Assembly: GCF_009733815.1 (NCBI RefSeq)
Contig: NZ_WNXY01000015.1
Location: 1-54,220 of the forward strand
Length of the DNA stretch: 54,220 nucleotides
Origin: Pseudactinotalea suaedae
Lineage (GTDB): Bacteria > Actinomycetota > Actinomycetes > Actinomycetales > Beutenbergiaceae
Direction of reading: 5' to 3'
The notes under the pieces are model-generated. The model was not told where the DNA came from, did not search any database, and worked only from the letters and a program-made list of their open reading frames with translations. Numbering within the stretch: position 1 is the first letter of the stretch; the number at the start of each line of letters is the position of its first letter. A program made the position numbers and the translations under genes. Shown one piece after another: positions 15,937 to 24,579 of the stretch.

Positions 15937-16860
15937 CTACGTCGCCCACGGGGCGATCGGCGGCAGGCCCTCCTCCGCGATCCGTGACGGCACGACCATC
16001 ACCGGGCTCGCGCTGTGGTGCAGCAACGCCTGCGACGTCGAGCCGAGCAGCAGCCCCGCAAAGCCACCACGGCCGCGGGTGCCGACCACGACGAGGTCGA
16101 CCGCCGTCGAGAACTCGGCGAGCAGGGCCGCCCCGGTGCCGTCGAGGGCGTGACGGCGGATCGGCACGTCGCGGCCCGCGAGCGCGCGGTCGACCGTGAC
16201 GTCGAGGCCGGCCTTGCAGTCCGCGAGCAGGGTCTCGCTGTCGACGCTCGTGGGGAGCCACCCGAGCAGCCCGGTGCCGCTCCCGATCGGGATCCCGCTG
16301 ACCGCGGTGAGATCGGCGTCCCAGACGATCGCTTCCTCGATCGCGCGGGTCAGCGCGCCCTTCGCCGACGGCGAGCCGTCCACCCCGACGACGATCCGCT
16401 GGATCGGAATCGGCAGCGCGGCACCCTCGCGGTACGGCACCACCACGGTCGGGCAGTGCGCGTGCGCCGGGAGCGCCGAGGAGACCGTGCCGAGGATCCG
16501 CTCGGCGAAACCGCCCTTGCCGCGCGTCCCGACGACGGCCAGGCAGACGTCCTTCGAGGCCTCGACCAGCACACCGGCCGGGTCGCCGGTCTCGAGCGAG
16601 GTGGTCACCTCGACCCCGGCGTCGGAGACCCGCGCGGCGGCCTCGTCGAGAGCCGCCTGGGCGCCGGCGCGGATCGCGGCGTCGTCGAGGGTCGCGTAGC
16701 CGCCGTCGAGCGAGGCCGCGGCGAACGTGGGGAGCGCGTAGGCGCACACGATGTGCAGGCGCCAGCCGATCTTCGCGGCGTGCGCCGCCGCCCAGTCGAG
16801 AGCGTGCAGGCTCGGCGCCGAGCCGTCGACACCTGCCATCACTACCTGGTCGTGGGTCAT
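15937..16860 (-). CDS. Tandem-domain universal stress protein
   Basis: 307 aa from ATG 16860. Two UspA domains, each starting VVxGVDGS (VVMAGVDGSAPS and IVVGVDGSPSA) and each ending with the ATP-binding loop GTRGxGGFxxxxLGxxS (GTRGKGGFAERILGTVS; GTRGRGGFAGLLLGSTS). Two-domain ATP-binding USPs are typical of actinobacteria and respond to hypoxia or stationary phase. Convergent with the DDAH-like gene. A small hairpin GTGCCC-5 nt-GGGCAC lies upstream at 16903-16919, after the sugar operon. Confidence 0.95.
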   Translation of the reverse strand: MTHDQVVMAGVDGSAPSLHALDWAAAHAAKIGWRLHIVCAYALPTFAAASLDGGYATLDDAAIRAGAQAALDEAAARVSDAGVEVTTSLETGDPAGVLVEASKDVCLAVVGTRGKGGFAERILGTVSSALPAHAHCPTVVVPYREGAALPIPIQRIVVGVDGSPSAKGALTRAIEEAIVWDADLTAVSGIPIGSGTGLLGWLPTSVDSETLLADCKAGLDVTVDRALAGRDVPIRRHALDGTGAALLAEFSTAVDLVVVGTRGRGGFAGLLLGSTSQALLHHSASPVMVVPSRIAEEGLPPIAPWAT

Positions 16861-16992
16861 GACCGTTTCACCGCCATCGTGTGGGCAACTCTTGACCTGA
16901 TTGTGCCCTGTCTGGGCACGCTCGGGCGCCACATCACCCACCGTGTTCAGGTCGGGCGAGGGGCAGCAGCGCAGAACCTCGTCAGGCGGGGC

Positions 16993-18171
16993 TCAGATCG
17001 CCGTCCACGCGGCGTCGGCGGCGGCGCTGCGCTCCACACCCGCGAGGAGCCGCTGGATGGCCGCACCGTCCTCGAAGGAGGGTGTCGGGTCCGCACCGGT
17101 CGCGATCGCCTCCAGGAAGTCGCGCGCCTGGTTGACGAACGTGTGCTCGTAGCCGAGCCCGTGCCCGGGCGGCCACCAGCCGTCGATGTAGGGGTGCGTG
17201 GGCTCGGTGACGTCGATGCGGGCGAACCCGGCACGGTCCCCGGCCGACCCGTCGTAGTAGCGCAGCCCGTTCATGTCCTCGAACTCGAACACCAGCGAGC
17301 CTGTCGACCCGTTCACCTCGAGCACGATGTGGTTCTTGCGCCCGGTGGCGAACCGGGTGGCCTCGAACGTCGCCAGCGCGCCGCCATCGGTGCGGGCGAT
17401 CAGCACCGCGGCGTCGTCGACCGTGACCTCTCCGGTCTGCGCCCCGCTCCCCGCCGTGGCCGCACCGAGCGCGCCGTCCCCCTCGGGCAACGGGCGCCGA
17501 CCGACGAACGTCTCGGTCTGCGCCGCCACGCCGGTGATCTGCTGCCCGGTGACGAACTGCGCCATGTCGAGCACGTGGGCACCGATGTCACCCAGCGCAC
17601 CCGAGCCCGCGACCTCCTTACGGAGCCGCCACACCAGCGGGAACTCCGGGTCGGTGATCCAGTCCTGCAGGTACTGGCCGCGCACGTGCCTGATCTCCCC
17701 GACCGCGCCGTCGGCGATCATGCGGTGCATCAGGGCGACGGCGGGGACCCGGCGGTAGCTGAACCCGACCATCGACCGAGCGCCCTGCGCGCGTGCGCTC
17801 ACGGCGGCGGCCACCATCGCGTCCGCCTCCTCGACCGAGTTCGCGAGCGGCTTCTCGCAGAGCACGTGCTTGCCCGCCTCGAGCGCCGCGATCGCGATCT
17901 CGGCGTGGGTGTCCCCCGGGGTGCAGATGTCGACGACGTCGATGTCCTCGCGCGCGATCACCTCGCGCCAGTCGGTGGCGGAGGACTGCCAGCCCAGCCG
18001 CTCGGCAGCCGCGGCGGCCTTGACGCCGTCACGGCCCACCACCACAGCCATCTCCGGCGTCACGCCCAGGTCGAAGAACCTGTGGACGTTGCGCCAGGCC
18101 TGCGAGTGGGCCGCACCCATGAAGGCGTAGCCGATCATCGCGACCCGCACGGTGCTGCTGTCCTCTGCCAT
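16993..18171 (-). CDS. Gfo/Idh/MocA-family sugar oxidoreductase
   Basis: 392 aa. ATG 18171 is supported by GAGGAGGT nine nucleotides upstream. N-terminal Rossmann fold VRVAMIGYAFMGAAHSQAW, then ICTPGDTHAEIAIAALEAGKHVLCEKPLA, whose EKP lysine contacts NAD(P) and substrate. C-terminal alpha/beta domain contains GDIGAHVLDMAQFV, the catalytic histidine region. Oxidises or reduces a sugar or cyclitol. Third gene of a leftward thuA-oxidoreductase-oxidoreductase operon, 29 nt after its neighbour. Confidence 0.92.
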   Translation of the reverse strand: MAEDSSTVRVAMIGYAFMGAAHSQAWRNVHRFFDLGVTPEMAVVVGRDGVKAAAAAERLGWQSSATDWREVIAREDIDVVDICTPGDTHAEIAIAALEAGKHVLCEKPLANSVEEADAMVAAAVSARAQGARSMVGFSYRRVPAVALMHRMIADGAVGEIRHVRGQYLQDWITDPEFPLVWRLRKEVAGSGALGDIGAHVLDMAQFVTGQQITGVAAQTETFVGRRPLPEGDGALGAATAGSGAQTGEVTVDDAAVLIARTDGGALATFEATRFATGRKNHIVLEVNGSTGSLVFEFEDMNGLRYYDGSAGDRAGFARIDVTEPTHPYIDGWWPPGHGLGYEHTFVNQARDFLEAIATGADPTPSFEDGAAIQRLLAGVERSAAADAAWTAI

Positions 18172-18200
18172 CGTCGTGACCTCCTCGTCCCGTCCCGCGC

Positions 18201-19295
18201 TCACGCAGTCGCGGGGTCGTCTCCCAGCGGCACCGGCTGCGGCCGCTCGCAGCGGCTGCGTACCGGCACCACGGCACCCGTCGCAGCCGACTCCAGCACT
18301 CGTTCGAGCACCTCGTATGTGTGATAGCCCAGCTCGAGGGACTGGCGGTGCGGCTCACCGGCCGCGAGCGCCCGCGCCAGGTCGGAGAGCCCGTAGCCGC
18401 GACCGGCGTCGCGGTAGCCCGCGAGCGTCTCGACCGGCTCGAAGGTGCGCTGGCGCCCGAGGCTGACCTCGCCGCCGAAGGTGTTCGGGTCCGGGACGGC
18501 GATGCTGCCCTCGGTCCCGTAGACCTCGATGCGGGGCAGCGTGCTCGCGACGACGTCGAAGCTCACCACCAGCGTGCTGACGGCGCCTCCCACGTGGCGC
18601 AGCAGGGTCGACACGGTCGTCTCGACCTCGACGTCGAAGCCCTCGCCGGCGCGCGGCGCACCCTCGGGTGCCACCCGCACGTCCCGGGGGCGCACCGCCA
18701 TCGCGGTCACCGACTCGACCGGGCCGAGCATGGTGACCAGCGAGGTCACGTAGTAGGGACCCATGTCGAGCAGCGGGCCGCCCCCGACGGCGTAGTAGAA
18801 CGCCGGGTTCGGGTGCCAGGACTCGTGCCCGGCGCTGAGCATGAAGGCGGTCGCCGCGACCGGCTGCCCGATGTCGCCGCGGTCGATCAGTGCCCGCGCG
18901 GTCTGGGTGCCGGTGCCGAGCACGGTGTCCGGGGCCGAGCCGAGCCGCCGGTCGGCAGCCTTCGCAGCCGCGACCATCGCGTCGGCCTCCAGGAGCGAGG
19001 TGGCGAACGGCTTCTCGAGGTAGACGTGCTTGCCCGCCTCCAGCGCCGCGATCGTCAGCGAGGCGTGGGCCTGCGGCGTCGTGAGGTTGAGAACCACGTC
19101 GACGTCGTCGCTGACCAGCAGCTCGTCGACACCGAGCACCGGCACGTCGTGCATCTCGCTGACGGCGGCAGCGTTCTCCGGGACCGCGTCCGCCACCGCG
19201 GCCAGGCGCAGGTTGGACAGCCGCGGCAGCGCCGCCAGGTACTGCCGCGAGATGTTGCCGGCGCCGAGCAGCCCGACCCTCAGCGGCTCGCCCAC
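18201..19295 (-). CDS. Gfo/Idh/MocA-family oxidoreductase (second copy in operon)
   Basis: 364 aa from GTG 19295, which overlaps the end of thuA by 16 nt. Rossmann motif LRVGLLGAGNISRQYL, then HASLTIAALEAGKHVYLEKPFATS with the conserved EKP. LLDMGPYYVTSLVTMLGPVE replaces the usual GxHxxD; here the catalytic His position reads Pro-Tyr. Divergent from its operon partner in sequence, so the two probably act at different steps or on different oxidation states of one sugar. Confidence 0.88.
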   Translation of the reverse strand: MGEPLRVGLLGAGNISRQYLAALPRLSNLRLAAVADAVPENAAAVSEMHDVPVLGVDELLVSDDVDVVLNLTTPQAHASLTIAALEAGKHVYLEKPFATSLLEADAMVAAAKAADRRLGSAPDTVLGTGTQTARALIDRGDIGQPVAATAFMLSAGHESWHPNPAFYYAVGGGPLLDMGPYYVTSLVTMLGPVESVTAMAVRPRDVRVAPEGAPRAGEGFDVEVETTVSTLLRHVGGAVSTLVVSFDVVASTLPRIEVYGTEGSIAVPDPNTFGGEVSLGRQRTFEPVETLAGYRDAGRGYGLSDLARALAAGEPHRQSLELGYHTYEVLERVLESAATGAVVPVRSRCERPQPVPLGDDPATA

Positions 19296-20011
19296 AGCAG
19301 CCCTCGCTTGATGATCGTCTCGACGTTGGCGTCCTCGAGCACGTCGACCCGGTGACCGGGGGTGCTCACGAAGATCTTGCCCTTGCCCCACAGCCGCGTC
19401 CAGACGGCGGGCGAGGTCACCTCACGGTGCCACGGGTCCCACGGGCGGACCTTCTGGGTGGTGGTCGCGAGGACGTCGATGTAGGAGTCGGCGAGCACCC
19501 AGTACTGCTCGGTGGTGAGCGAGAAGTCCTCGATCCCCGCCATGATCGGGTGCGCGCGCCCGAGATCGCTGACCTCGACCGTGTACGGCACGTAGTTGTC
19601 CTCCATGCCGCCGACGCGCTCCTCGGGCGCCTTGCCCGGGTGGGTCGCGAACTGTCCGCCCACCAGGTGCAGGTAGTCGCTGCTGTTGCGGTAGGAGTCG
19701 GCGATCCCGCCGTGCCAGCCCGCGAAGCCGGTGCCGGCCTCGACGGCGGCCATCAGACCGGCCAGCTCCTCGCGCTCGATCGTGCTCATCGTGTTGCACT
19801 GCACGATGAGGTCGGTCGCCGCCATCCGCTCGGCGTCGGCGTACGGCGCCGGGGTGTCGAAGACCTCGACCTCGAAACCGTTCTCCCGCAGGTGCGGGAT
19901 GAACCGGTCGGTCGCCTCGACGGGCTGGTGGCCGTCCCAGCCACCGCGGACGACGACGGCGCGGCGGGGGCGGGTGGGGTCGAACCCCGGGATCGTGGCG
20001 GTCAGCGTCAC
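19280..20011 (-). CDS. thuA: ThuA-domain sugar-utilisation protein
   Basis: 243 aa from GTG 20011. A glutamine-amidotransferase-like flavodoxin fold: RRAVVVRGGWDGHQPVEAT, DLIVQCNTMSTIEREE, GTGFAGWHGGIADSYRNS, then VYT-like strand VPYTVEVSDLGRAHPIMAGIEDF and GKGKIFVSTPGHRVDV. ThuA proteins take part in trehalose and other keto-sugar catabolism together with a Gfo/Idh dehydrogenase (ThuB), which fits the two downstream oxidoreductases. No transporter or sugar-specific regulator is adjacent. First gene of the leftward operon. Confidence 0.9.
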   Translation of the reverse strand: MTLTATIPGFDPTRPRRAVVVRGGWDGHQPVEATDRFIPHLRENGFEVEVFDTPAPYADAERMAATDLIVQCNTMSTIEREELAGLMAAVEAGTGFAGWHGGIADSYRNSSDYLHLVGGQFATHPGKAPEERVGGMEDNYVPYTVEVSDLGRAHPIMAGIEDFSLTTEQYWVLADSYIDVLATTTQKVRPWDPWHREVTSPAVWTRLWGKGKIFVSTPGHRVDVLEDANVETIIKRGLLWASR

Positions 20012-20104
20012 TGCAGAGCCTCTATTTCGCGGATGTCACAACAAATCGACAGTGATCGTAGCGTGAGCGAGCCGCGCGGGCGAGCGTGCGGTCACCAGAC
20101 GAGA

Positions 20105-20133
20105 ACGGCCCGCACCATCGCGGTGCGGGCCGT
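20105..20133 (-). terminator. Hairpin terminator after NlpC/P60 gene
   Basis: ACGGCCCGCACC (20105-20116) and its exact complement (20122-20133) with a 5-nt loop, 20 nt past the NlpC/P60 stop. On the minus strand it is followed by a pyrimidine-rich TTCTCGTCT-type stretch. Confidence 0.7.
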
Positions 20134-20152
20134 GCTCGAAGCCGAACAGACG

Positions 20153-20929
20153 TCAGCCGACGCGGATGAAGACCGGGTTCGACATGTAGATCACGCTCTC
20201 GTAGAGCGGGGTTCCCGGGCTGCGGGCGGCGATGTGGTTGCCGTTGCCGGTGTAGATCCCGACGTGGCCGGGGGCCCACACGAGGTCGCCGGGGCGGGCC
20301 TCCGAGGCGGACACGACGGTTCCCGCGTAGCGCTGCGCCGAGGAGGTGCGCGGCAGGTTGATGCCGAGCTGGGCGAACACGTACATCGTGAAGCCCGAGC
20401 AGTCGAAGCCCGAGGGGCTCGCACCACCGTGCACGTAGGGGGTACCGACGTAGCGGCGGGCGATGTCGACGATCGCCGAACCGCTGGGGTTGGCCGGGGC
20501 GCTCGCGGTGGCGGCCTCGGGAACCTCGGTGCGCTCGGTGGTCCGCGAGGTCGTCTGGTTGTAGGTCGGACGCTGCACGACCGGCGGCGGCGGCGGGGGC
20601 GGCGGCGGCGGCTCGGAGCTGACGTCGGCAGCCGTGGACGTGAACGCCCAGGTGGCGTCGGCGGCGACCGTGATGGTCGGCGACGTCGCGATCGCGTCGT
20701 CATCGGTGATCGCGGTCAGGTTGGCCATGGGGACGGGGGTACGCACGGTCGGTGCGCTCATCCCGCCGGCAACGCTGGCGGACGCGGTGAGCGTCAGCAC
20801 GATGCCGGAGGAGGCAGCAACAACGACCGCACGGCGGGCTGCAGGGCCGGTGATGGCCGAGCCGACCGTGGTGAGCGGGGTCGTCGGCCTTGCGGCCGCG
20901 CGATGCCTCGCGGAGGTGGAACGGGACAC
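20153..20929 (-). CDS. Secreted NlpC/P60 peptidoglycan endopeptidase
   Basis: 258 aa from GTG 20929 (AGGAGAGGTC upstream). A long signal-type N-terminus has a hydrophobic core AVVVAASSGIVLTLTASASVAGG (about residues 34-56). Residues 57-145 are Thr/Pro-rich with a run of ten prolines at 107-116. The catalytic domain (about 150-258) carries Cys177 in GFDCSGFTMYVF and His in PGHVGIYTGNG. Cleaves D-Glu-mDAP-type bonds in wall stem peptides. Expression is probably controlled by the upstream c-di-AMP riboswitch, linking wall remodelling to nucleotide second-messenger level. Confidence 0.93.
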   Translation of the reverse strand: MSRSTSARHRAAARPTTPLTTVGSAITGPAARRAVVVAASSGIVLTLTASASVAGGMSAPTVRTPVPMANLTAITDDDAIATSPTITVAADATWAFTSTAADVSSEPPPPPPPPPPVVQRPTYNQTTSRTTERTEVPEAATASAPANPSGSAIVDIARRYVGTPYVHGGASPSGFDCSGFTMYVFAQLGINLPRTSSAQRYAGTVVSASEARPGDLVWAPGHVGIYTGNGNHIAARSPGTPLYESVIYMSNPVFIRVG

Positions 20930-20944
20930 GAGTGACCTCTCCTG

Positions 20945-21118
20945 GCGCCTGCGAAGTGAGCTGTCGGGTTCGGGTGGGAGTACACCCGGTCCACCGGGCC
21001 GGTCGAGACCGGCCCGGGAGGACTTCACCCCAAGGCGCCTGAGCGCCGGAAGTGGGTCCTCCGCCCCTGTCATGTGTGAGTAGAACGGCCTCGTTCCGGT
21101 GACAGGGTTAGGCGCCGG
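20945..21118 (-). promoter_or_regulatory. ydaO-type cyclic di-AMP riboswitch
   Basis: The 5' leader of the NlpC/P60 gene contains the conserved blocks of the ydaO/yuaA class in order on the minus strand: CTAACCCTGTCACCGG (21096-21111), GGGGCGGAGGACCCAC (21052-21067), GGGGTGAAGTCCTCC (21017-21031), and ACCCGACAGCTCACTTCG (20953-20970). GGCGCC arms closing P1 lie at 21111-21116 and 20945-20950. This class binds c-di-AMP and turns expression off when it is high. In actinobacteria it commonly precedes wall hydrolase (NlpC/P60, Rpf) genes. The start codon lies 16 nt past the P1 arm. Confidence 0.92.
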
Positions 21119-21219
21119 ATCAAGGACTCGCAGGTGGAGGGATCCGGCGAGCGATGGTCACGCTACCTGACCGATCGACGGATTGTCACGTTCAGGTCAC
21201 GGTCCACCGGATGAGTTGG

Positions 21220-21235
21220 GGTGACATATGTCACC
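21220..21235. promoter_or_regulatory. Perfect 16-bp palindrome, regulator site candidate
   Basis: GGTGACATATGTCACC reads identically on both strands. It lies 100 nt upstream of the riboswitch on the NlpC/P60 side and 19 nt past the dtxR-family stop codon. A GTGACA(N18)TAGCGT promoter-like pair for the NlpC/P60 transcript follows on the minus strand. The half-site GTGAC/GTCAC is shared by BldD-type and CRP-type actinobacterial operators; which protein binds is not decidable here. Confidence 0.5.
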
Positions 21236-21253
21236 GGAGAGGGTGAGGTGCCC

Positions 21254-21937
21254 TCAGGAGGCGTCGACGAACAGGTGCTTGGCCAGGTCGTCGCGCAGCT
21301 CGAGCTCGGCCGCTCCGCCCACGACACCCACCACGATCACCGGTTCTTCGCGGCGCACCTGCAGCTCGGCGCCGGGGCGGATGCCGAGCGCCTCCATCTG
21401 CCCGAGCAGCTCTACGTCGACCTGCAGCGGCTCGCCCACCCGCACGAGCCGCACCTGCGAGCGCTCGGCGGCGGCGACCGCGACCAGGCTGGTCACCGAC
21501 ACGCCGGCGACCGGCTCGACCCCGAGCTCGGCGAGGCCGGGGATCGGGTTCCCGTAGGGGTCGTACTGCGGCTGACCCAGCAGCCCGACGAGCCGGCGCT
21601 CGACCTGCTCGCTCATCACGTGCTCCCAGCGGCACGCCTCCTCGTGGACGTGCGGCCAGTCCAGGCCGATCACGTCGACGAGCAGCCGCTCGGCCAGCCG
21701 GTGCTTGCGCATCACGTGCATGGCGCGCACCTGGCCGAGCTCGGTGAGCTCGAGGTGGCGGTCGTCGCTGACGACCATGAGCCCGTCGCGCTCGAGCCGT
21801 GCCACCGTCTGCGACACGGTGGGACCGGAGTGGCCCAGCCGCTCGGCGATGCGGGCTCGCATCGGGAGGATGCCTTCCTCCTGCAGCTCGAAGACCGTCT
21901 TGAGGTACATCTCCGTGGTGTCGATCAGATCGGTCAC
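21254..21937 (-). CDS. DtxR/IdeR-family metal-dependent regulator
   Basis: 227 aa from GTG 21937. N-terminal HTH: LIDTTEMYLKTVFELQEEGILPMRARIAERLGHSGPTVSQTVARLERDGL (quoted in part: RIAERLGHSGPTVSQTVARLERDGL). The metal-binding and dimer region reads HVMRKHRLAERLLVDVIGLDWPHVHEEACRWEHVMSE, with His, Glu, Cys and Met ligands of both DtxR sites, and an SH3-like C-terminal domain follows. Iron- or manganese-loaded protein represses uptake genes. Divergent from serC. An iron-box-like core at 25055-25065 is a candidate target within this window. Confidence 0.95.
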   Translation of the reverse strand: MTDLIDTTEMYLKTVFELQEEGILPMRARIAERLGHSGPTVSQTVARLERDGLMVVSDDRHLELTELGQVRAMHVMRKHRLAERLLVDVIGLDWPHVHEEACRWEHVMSEQVERRLVGLLGQPQYDPYGNPIPGLAELGVEPVAGVSVTSLVAVAAAERSQVRLVRVGEPLQVDVELLGQMEALGIRPGAELQVRREEPVIVVGVVGGAAELELRDDLAKHLFVDAS

Positions 21938-22072
21938 GCCGAGACCACCCCCGCCTTCTCACCCTCGTCCGCGCGCACCGCTCCACCCTATCGGCGCTCG
22001 GATGAGCGTCTCCCCTCCCACGGTGTGGCCGATGGCGGCGCCGACGGTGCCTCACCTGGGATCATCGGCGCC

Positions 22073-23188
22073 ATGAGCGCGCTCGCCATCCCCCGTGACC
22101 TGCTCCCCGCCGACGGCCGATTCGGGTGCGGCCCGAGCCGGATACGACCGGCGCAGGTCGACATGCTCGCGGCGCTCGGCACCACGCTGCTGGGCACCTC
22201 CCACCGGCAGCAGCCGGTGCGCCACCTGGTCGGTCGCGCCCGGGAGGGTCTGGCCGCGCTCCTGGGAGCACCCGAGGGTTATGAGGTGGTGCTCGGCAAC
22301 GGCGGCTCGACGGCGTTCTGGGACGTGGCCACCTTCTCCTTGATCCGGCGGACCGCCCAGCTCGCGGCATGCGGGGAGTTCGGTGCGAAGTTCGCGACCG
22401 CGGTGGCGCAGGCGCCGTTCCTCGACGAGCCCCAGGTGGTCACCGCCGAGCCGGGCACGCGTGCGGTACCGGTCGCCACCCCCGGGGTCGACACCTACGG
22501 ATGGGCCCACAACGAGACCTCGACCGGGGTGCTGACCCCGGTCGTGCGACCCGAGGGCGTCGACGAGGACGCGCTCGTGCTGGTGGACGGCACCTCAGCG
22601 GCGGGCGGCGTGGAGGTCGACCTCGCGGAGGCGGACGTGTACTACTTCGCACCCCAGAAGGCGTTGGGGTCCGACGGCGGGTTGTGGTTCGCGGTCCTCT
22701 CGCCCGCCGCCGTGGCCAGGGTCGAGGAGCTGTCCTCGCGCTGGGTGCCGGCCTCGTTGTCGCTGCCGGCTGCGCTCGCGAGCTCACGCAAGAACGAGAC
22801 CGTCAACACCCCGGCGCTGGCGACGCTGGTGCTCATGGTCGACCAGGTGGAGTGGCTGCTCGACCGCGGCGGACTGGCATGGGCGGCCCGGCGCACCGCG
22901 CAGTCGGCGTCGGTGCTCTACGACTGGGCCGAGCAGCGCGAGTGGGCCGCACCGTTCGTGGCCGAGCGGGCAGCACGGTCGCCCGTCGTCGGCACGGTCG
23001 ACCTCGACGACCGCATCGACGCCACCGCCGTGCTCGCGGCCCTGCGCGCGAACGGGATCGTCGACGTCGACCCGTACCGCAAGCTCGGTCGGAACCAGCT
23101 CCGGGTCGGCATGTTCCCCTCGACCCCTCCCGAGGACGTCGAGGCGCTCACCCGCTGCGTCGACTTCGTGGTCGAGGCGCTGGGCTGA
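22073..23188 (+). CDS. serC: Phosphoserine aminotransferase (actinobacterial type)
   Basis: 371 aa from ATG 22073. PLP-dependent class V aminotransferase of the serine and pyridoxine pathways: 3-phosphohydroxypyruvate plus glutamate to phosphoserine. Diagnostic parts are FGCGPSRIRPAQ, GNGGSTAFWD, WAHNETSTGV, LVDGTSAAGG and the Schiff-base lysine in YYFAPQKALGSDGGLW. The C-terminus has PYRKLGRNQLRVGMFPS. Convergent with the MFS gene, 13 nt apart. Confidence 0.97.
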   Translation: MSALAIPRDLLPADGRFGCGPSRIRPAQVDMLAALGTTLLGTSHRQQPVRHLVGRAREGLAALLGAPEGYEVVLGNGGSTAFWDVATFSLIRRTAQLAACGEFGAKFATAVAQAPFLDEPQVVTAEPGTRAVPVATPGVDTYGWAHNETSTGVLTPVVRPEGVDEDALVLVDGTSAAGGVEVDLAEADVYYFAPQKALGSDGGLWFAVLSPAAVARVEELSSRWVPASLSLPAALASSRKNETVNTPALATLVLMVDQVEWLLDRGGLAWAARRTAQSASVLYDWAEQREWAAPFVAERAARSPVVGTVDLDDRIDATAVLAALRANGIVDVDPYRKLGRNQLRVGMFPSTPPEDVEALTRCVDFVVEALG

Positions 23189-23201
23189 CCGACCGGGTTG
23201 C

Positions 23202-24530
23202 TCAGGCTGCGGTGCGCGTCCCCGACTCCTCGGTGGCGACGTCGATCTGCGCCTGCTCCCGCGCCGCTCGCTCCTCGGGGTGGGTGAGCACCAGGTGCGG
23301 ACGCGGCCGCCGCTCGTAGGTGACCTCGATCCCCCACCGGCGCCTGCTCCATGCGGCCGCGATCAGCGCCACGACCATCGCGCTGATCGAGCCGACGAGG
23401 ATCGACCACCGCCCGCCCCAGGTCTCGGCGATCCATCCGACGATCGGCGAGCCCACCGGCGTGGCACCGAACAGCACGAGCACGTACAGGCTCATGACAC
23501 GGCCCCGCATCGTGGGGTCGGTGCTCAGCTGGATCGCCGTGTTCGCCGACGTGATCATCGTCAGCGAGAAGAACCCGACCGGGATGGTGGCGAGCGCGAA
23601 CAGCAGGTAGGTCGGCGCCAGCGCCATCAGCGTGGAGGCGACCCCGAACCCGAACGCGGCTCCCACCACCAGGCGGACACGGGGACGCACCCTGCGGGCC
23701 GCCAGCAGAGCGCCGGCGAGCGAGCCGATGGCGAGCACCGAGCCGAGGATCCCGTAGCCGTCGGCGTCGCGCCCGAACACCTCGGTGGCCATGACGGCCG
23801 ACGTCAGCTGGAAGTTCAGGCCGAACGCCGCGACGACGAACAGCACCACGAGGATCACGACGATGTCGCTGCGACCCCGCACGTACCGCACCCCGGCACG
23901 GAGCGCGCCGGGGCTGCGGGAGGCTCGCGGCAGCCGCTCGAGCTCGGACGTGCGCATGGCGAGCATCGCAGCGATCGTGAACGCGAACGAGACGGCGTTG
24001 ATCAGGAACACCCACCCGGTGCCCACGGCCGCGATGGCCAGACCGGCGACGCCGGGTCCGACGAGCCGGGCAGCGTTGAAGGAGGCGCTGTTGAGGCTGA
24101 CCGCGTTGCCCAGTCGCTCCGCCGGGACCAGCGCCGAGACGAACACCTGCCGCGCCGGGGCGTCCAGCGCCGACACGATGCCCAGGCCCAGTGCCAGCAC
24201 GTACACGTGCCACAGCTGCGCGTGCCCGCTCAGCACCAGGAAGCCCAGCAGCGCGGCCAGCACGCCCAGCAGGCCCTGCGTCACGATGAGGATCTTCCGC
24301 GGGTCGAACCGGTCGGCCAGGATGCCGGCGACCGGGGTCAGCACGACCGCCGGTGCGAACTGGAGTGCTGTGACGACGCCGACGGCGAGGCCGTCGTGGT
24401 CGGTGAGCTCGGTCAGCACCAGCCAGTCCTGGGCGACGCGCTGCATCCAGGTACCGACGTTCGCCACCAGCGCTCCGAGGAACCAGATGCGGTAGTTGCG
24501 GATGCTCAGGGATGCGAAGGTCTTGCTCAC
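23202..24530 (-). CDS. MFS efflux transporter (EntS/MFS_3-like)
   Basis: 442 aa from GTG 24530, twelve predicted membrane helices plus a 45-residue basic cytoplasmic tail. N-terminal signature FASLSIRNYRIWFLGALVANVGTWMQRVAQDWLVL and the loop DRFDPRKILI are typical of the MFS_3/enterobactin-exporter group. Lies 49 nt downstream of the marR gene on the same strand, so MarR probably controls it. With an iron-box-like core in their shared promoter, a siderophore or metal-linked export role is possible but unproven; drug efflux is the alternative. Confidence 0.9.
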   Translation of the reverse strand: MSKTFASLSIRNYRIWFLGALVANVGTWMQRVAQDWLVLTELTDHDGLAVGVVTALQFAPAVVLTPVAGILADRFDPRKILIVTQGLLGVLAALLGFLVLSGHAQLWHVYVLALGLGIVSALDAPARQVFVSALVPAERLGNAVSLNSASFNAARLVGPGVAGLAIAAVGTGWVFLINAVSFAFTIAAMLAMRTSELERLPRASRSPGALRAGVRYVRGRSDIVVILVVLFVVAAFGLNFQLTSAVMATEVFGRDADGYGILGSVLAIGSLAGALLAARRVRPRVRLVVGAAFGFGVASTLMALAPTYLLFALATIPVGFFSLTMITSANTAIQLSTDPTMRGRVMSLYVLVLFGATPVGSPIVGWIAETWGGRWSILVGSISAMVVALIAAAWSRRRWGIEVTYERRPRPHLVLTHPEERAAREQAQIDVATEESGTRTAA

Positions 24531-24579
24531 GTGTGCTCTGTTTCGTATCTGTGCGGTTCGGTACGGTGCGGTCGGGACG

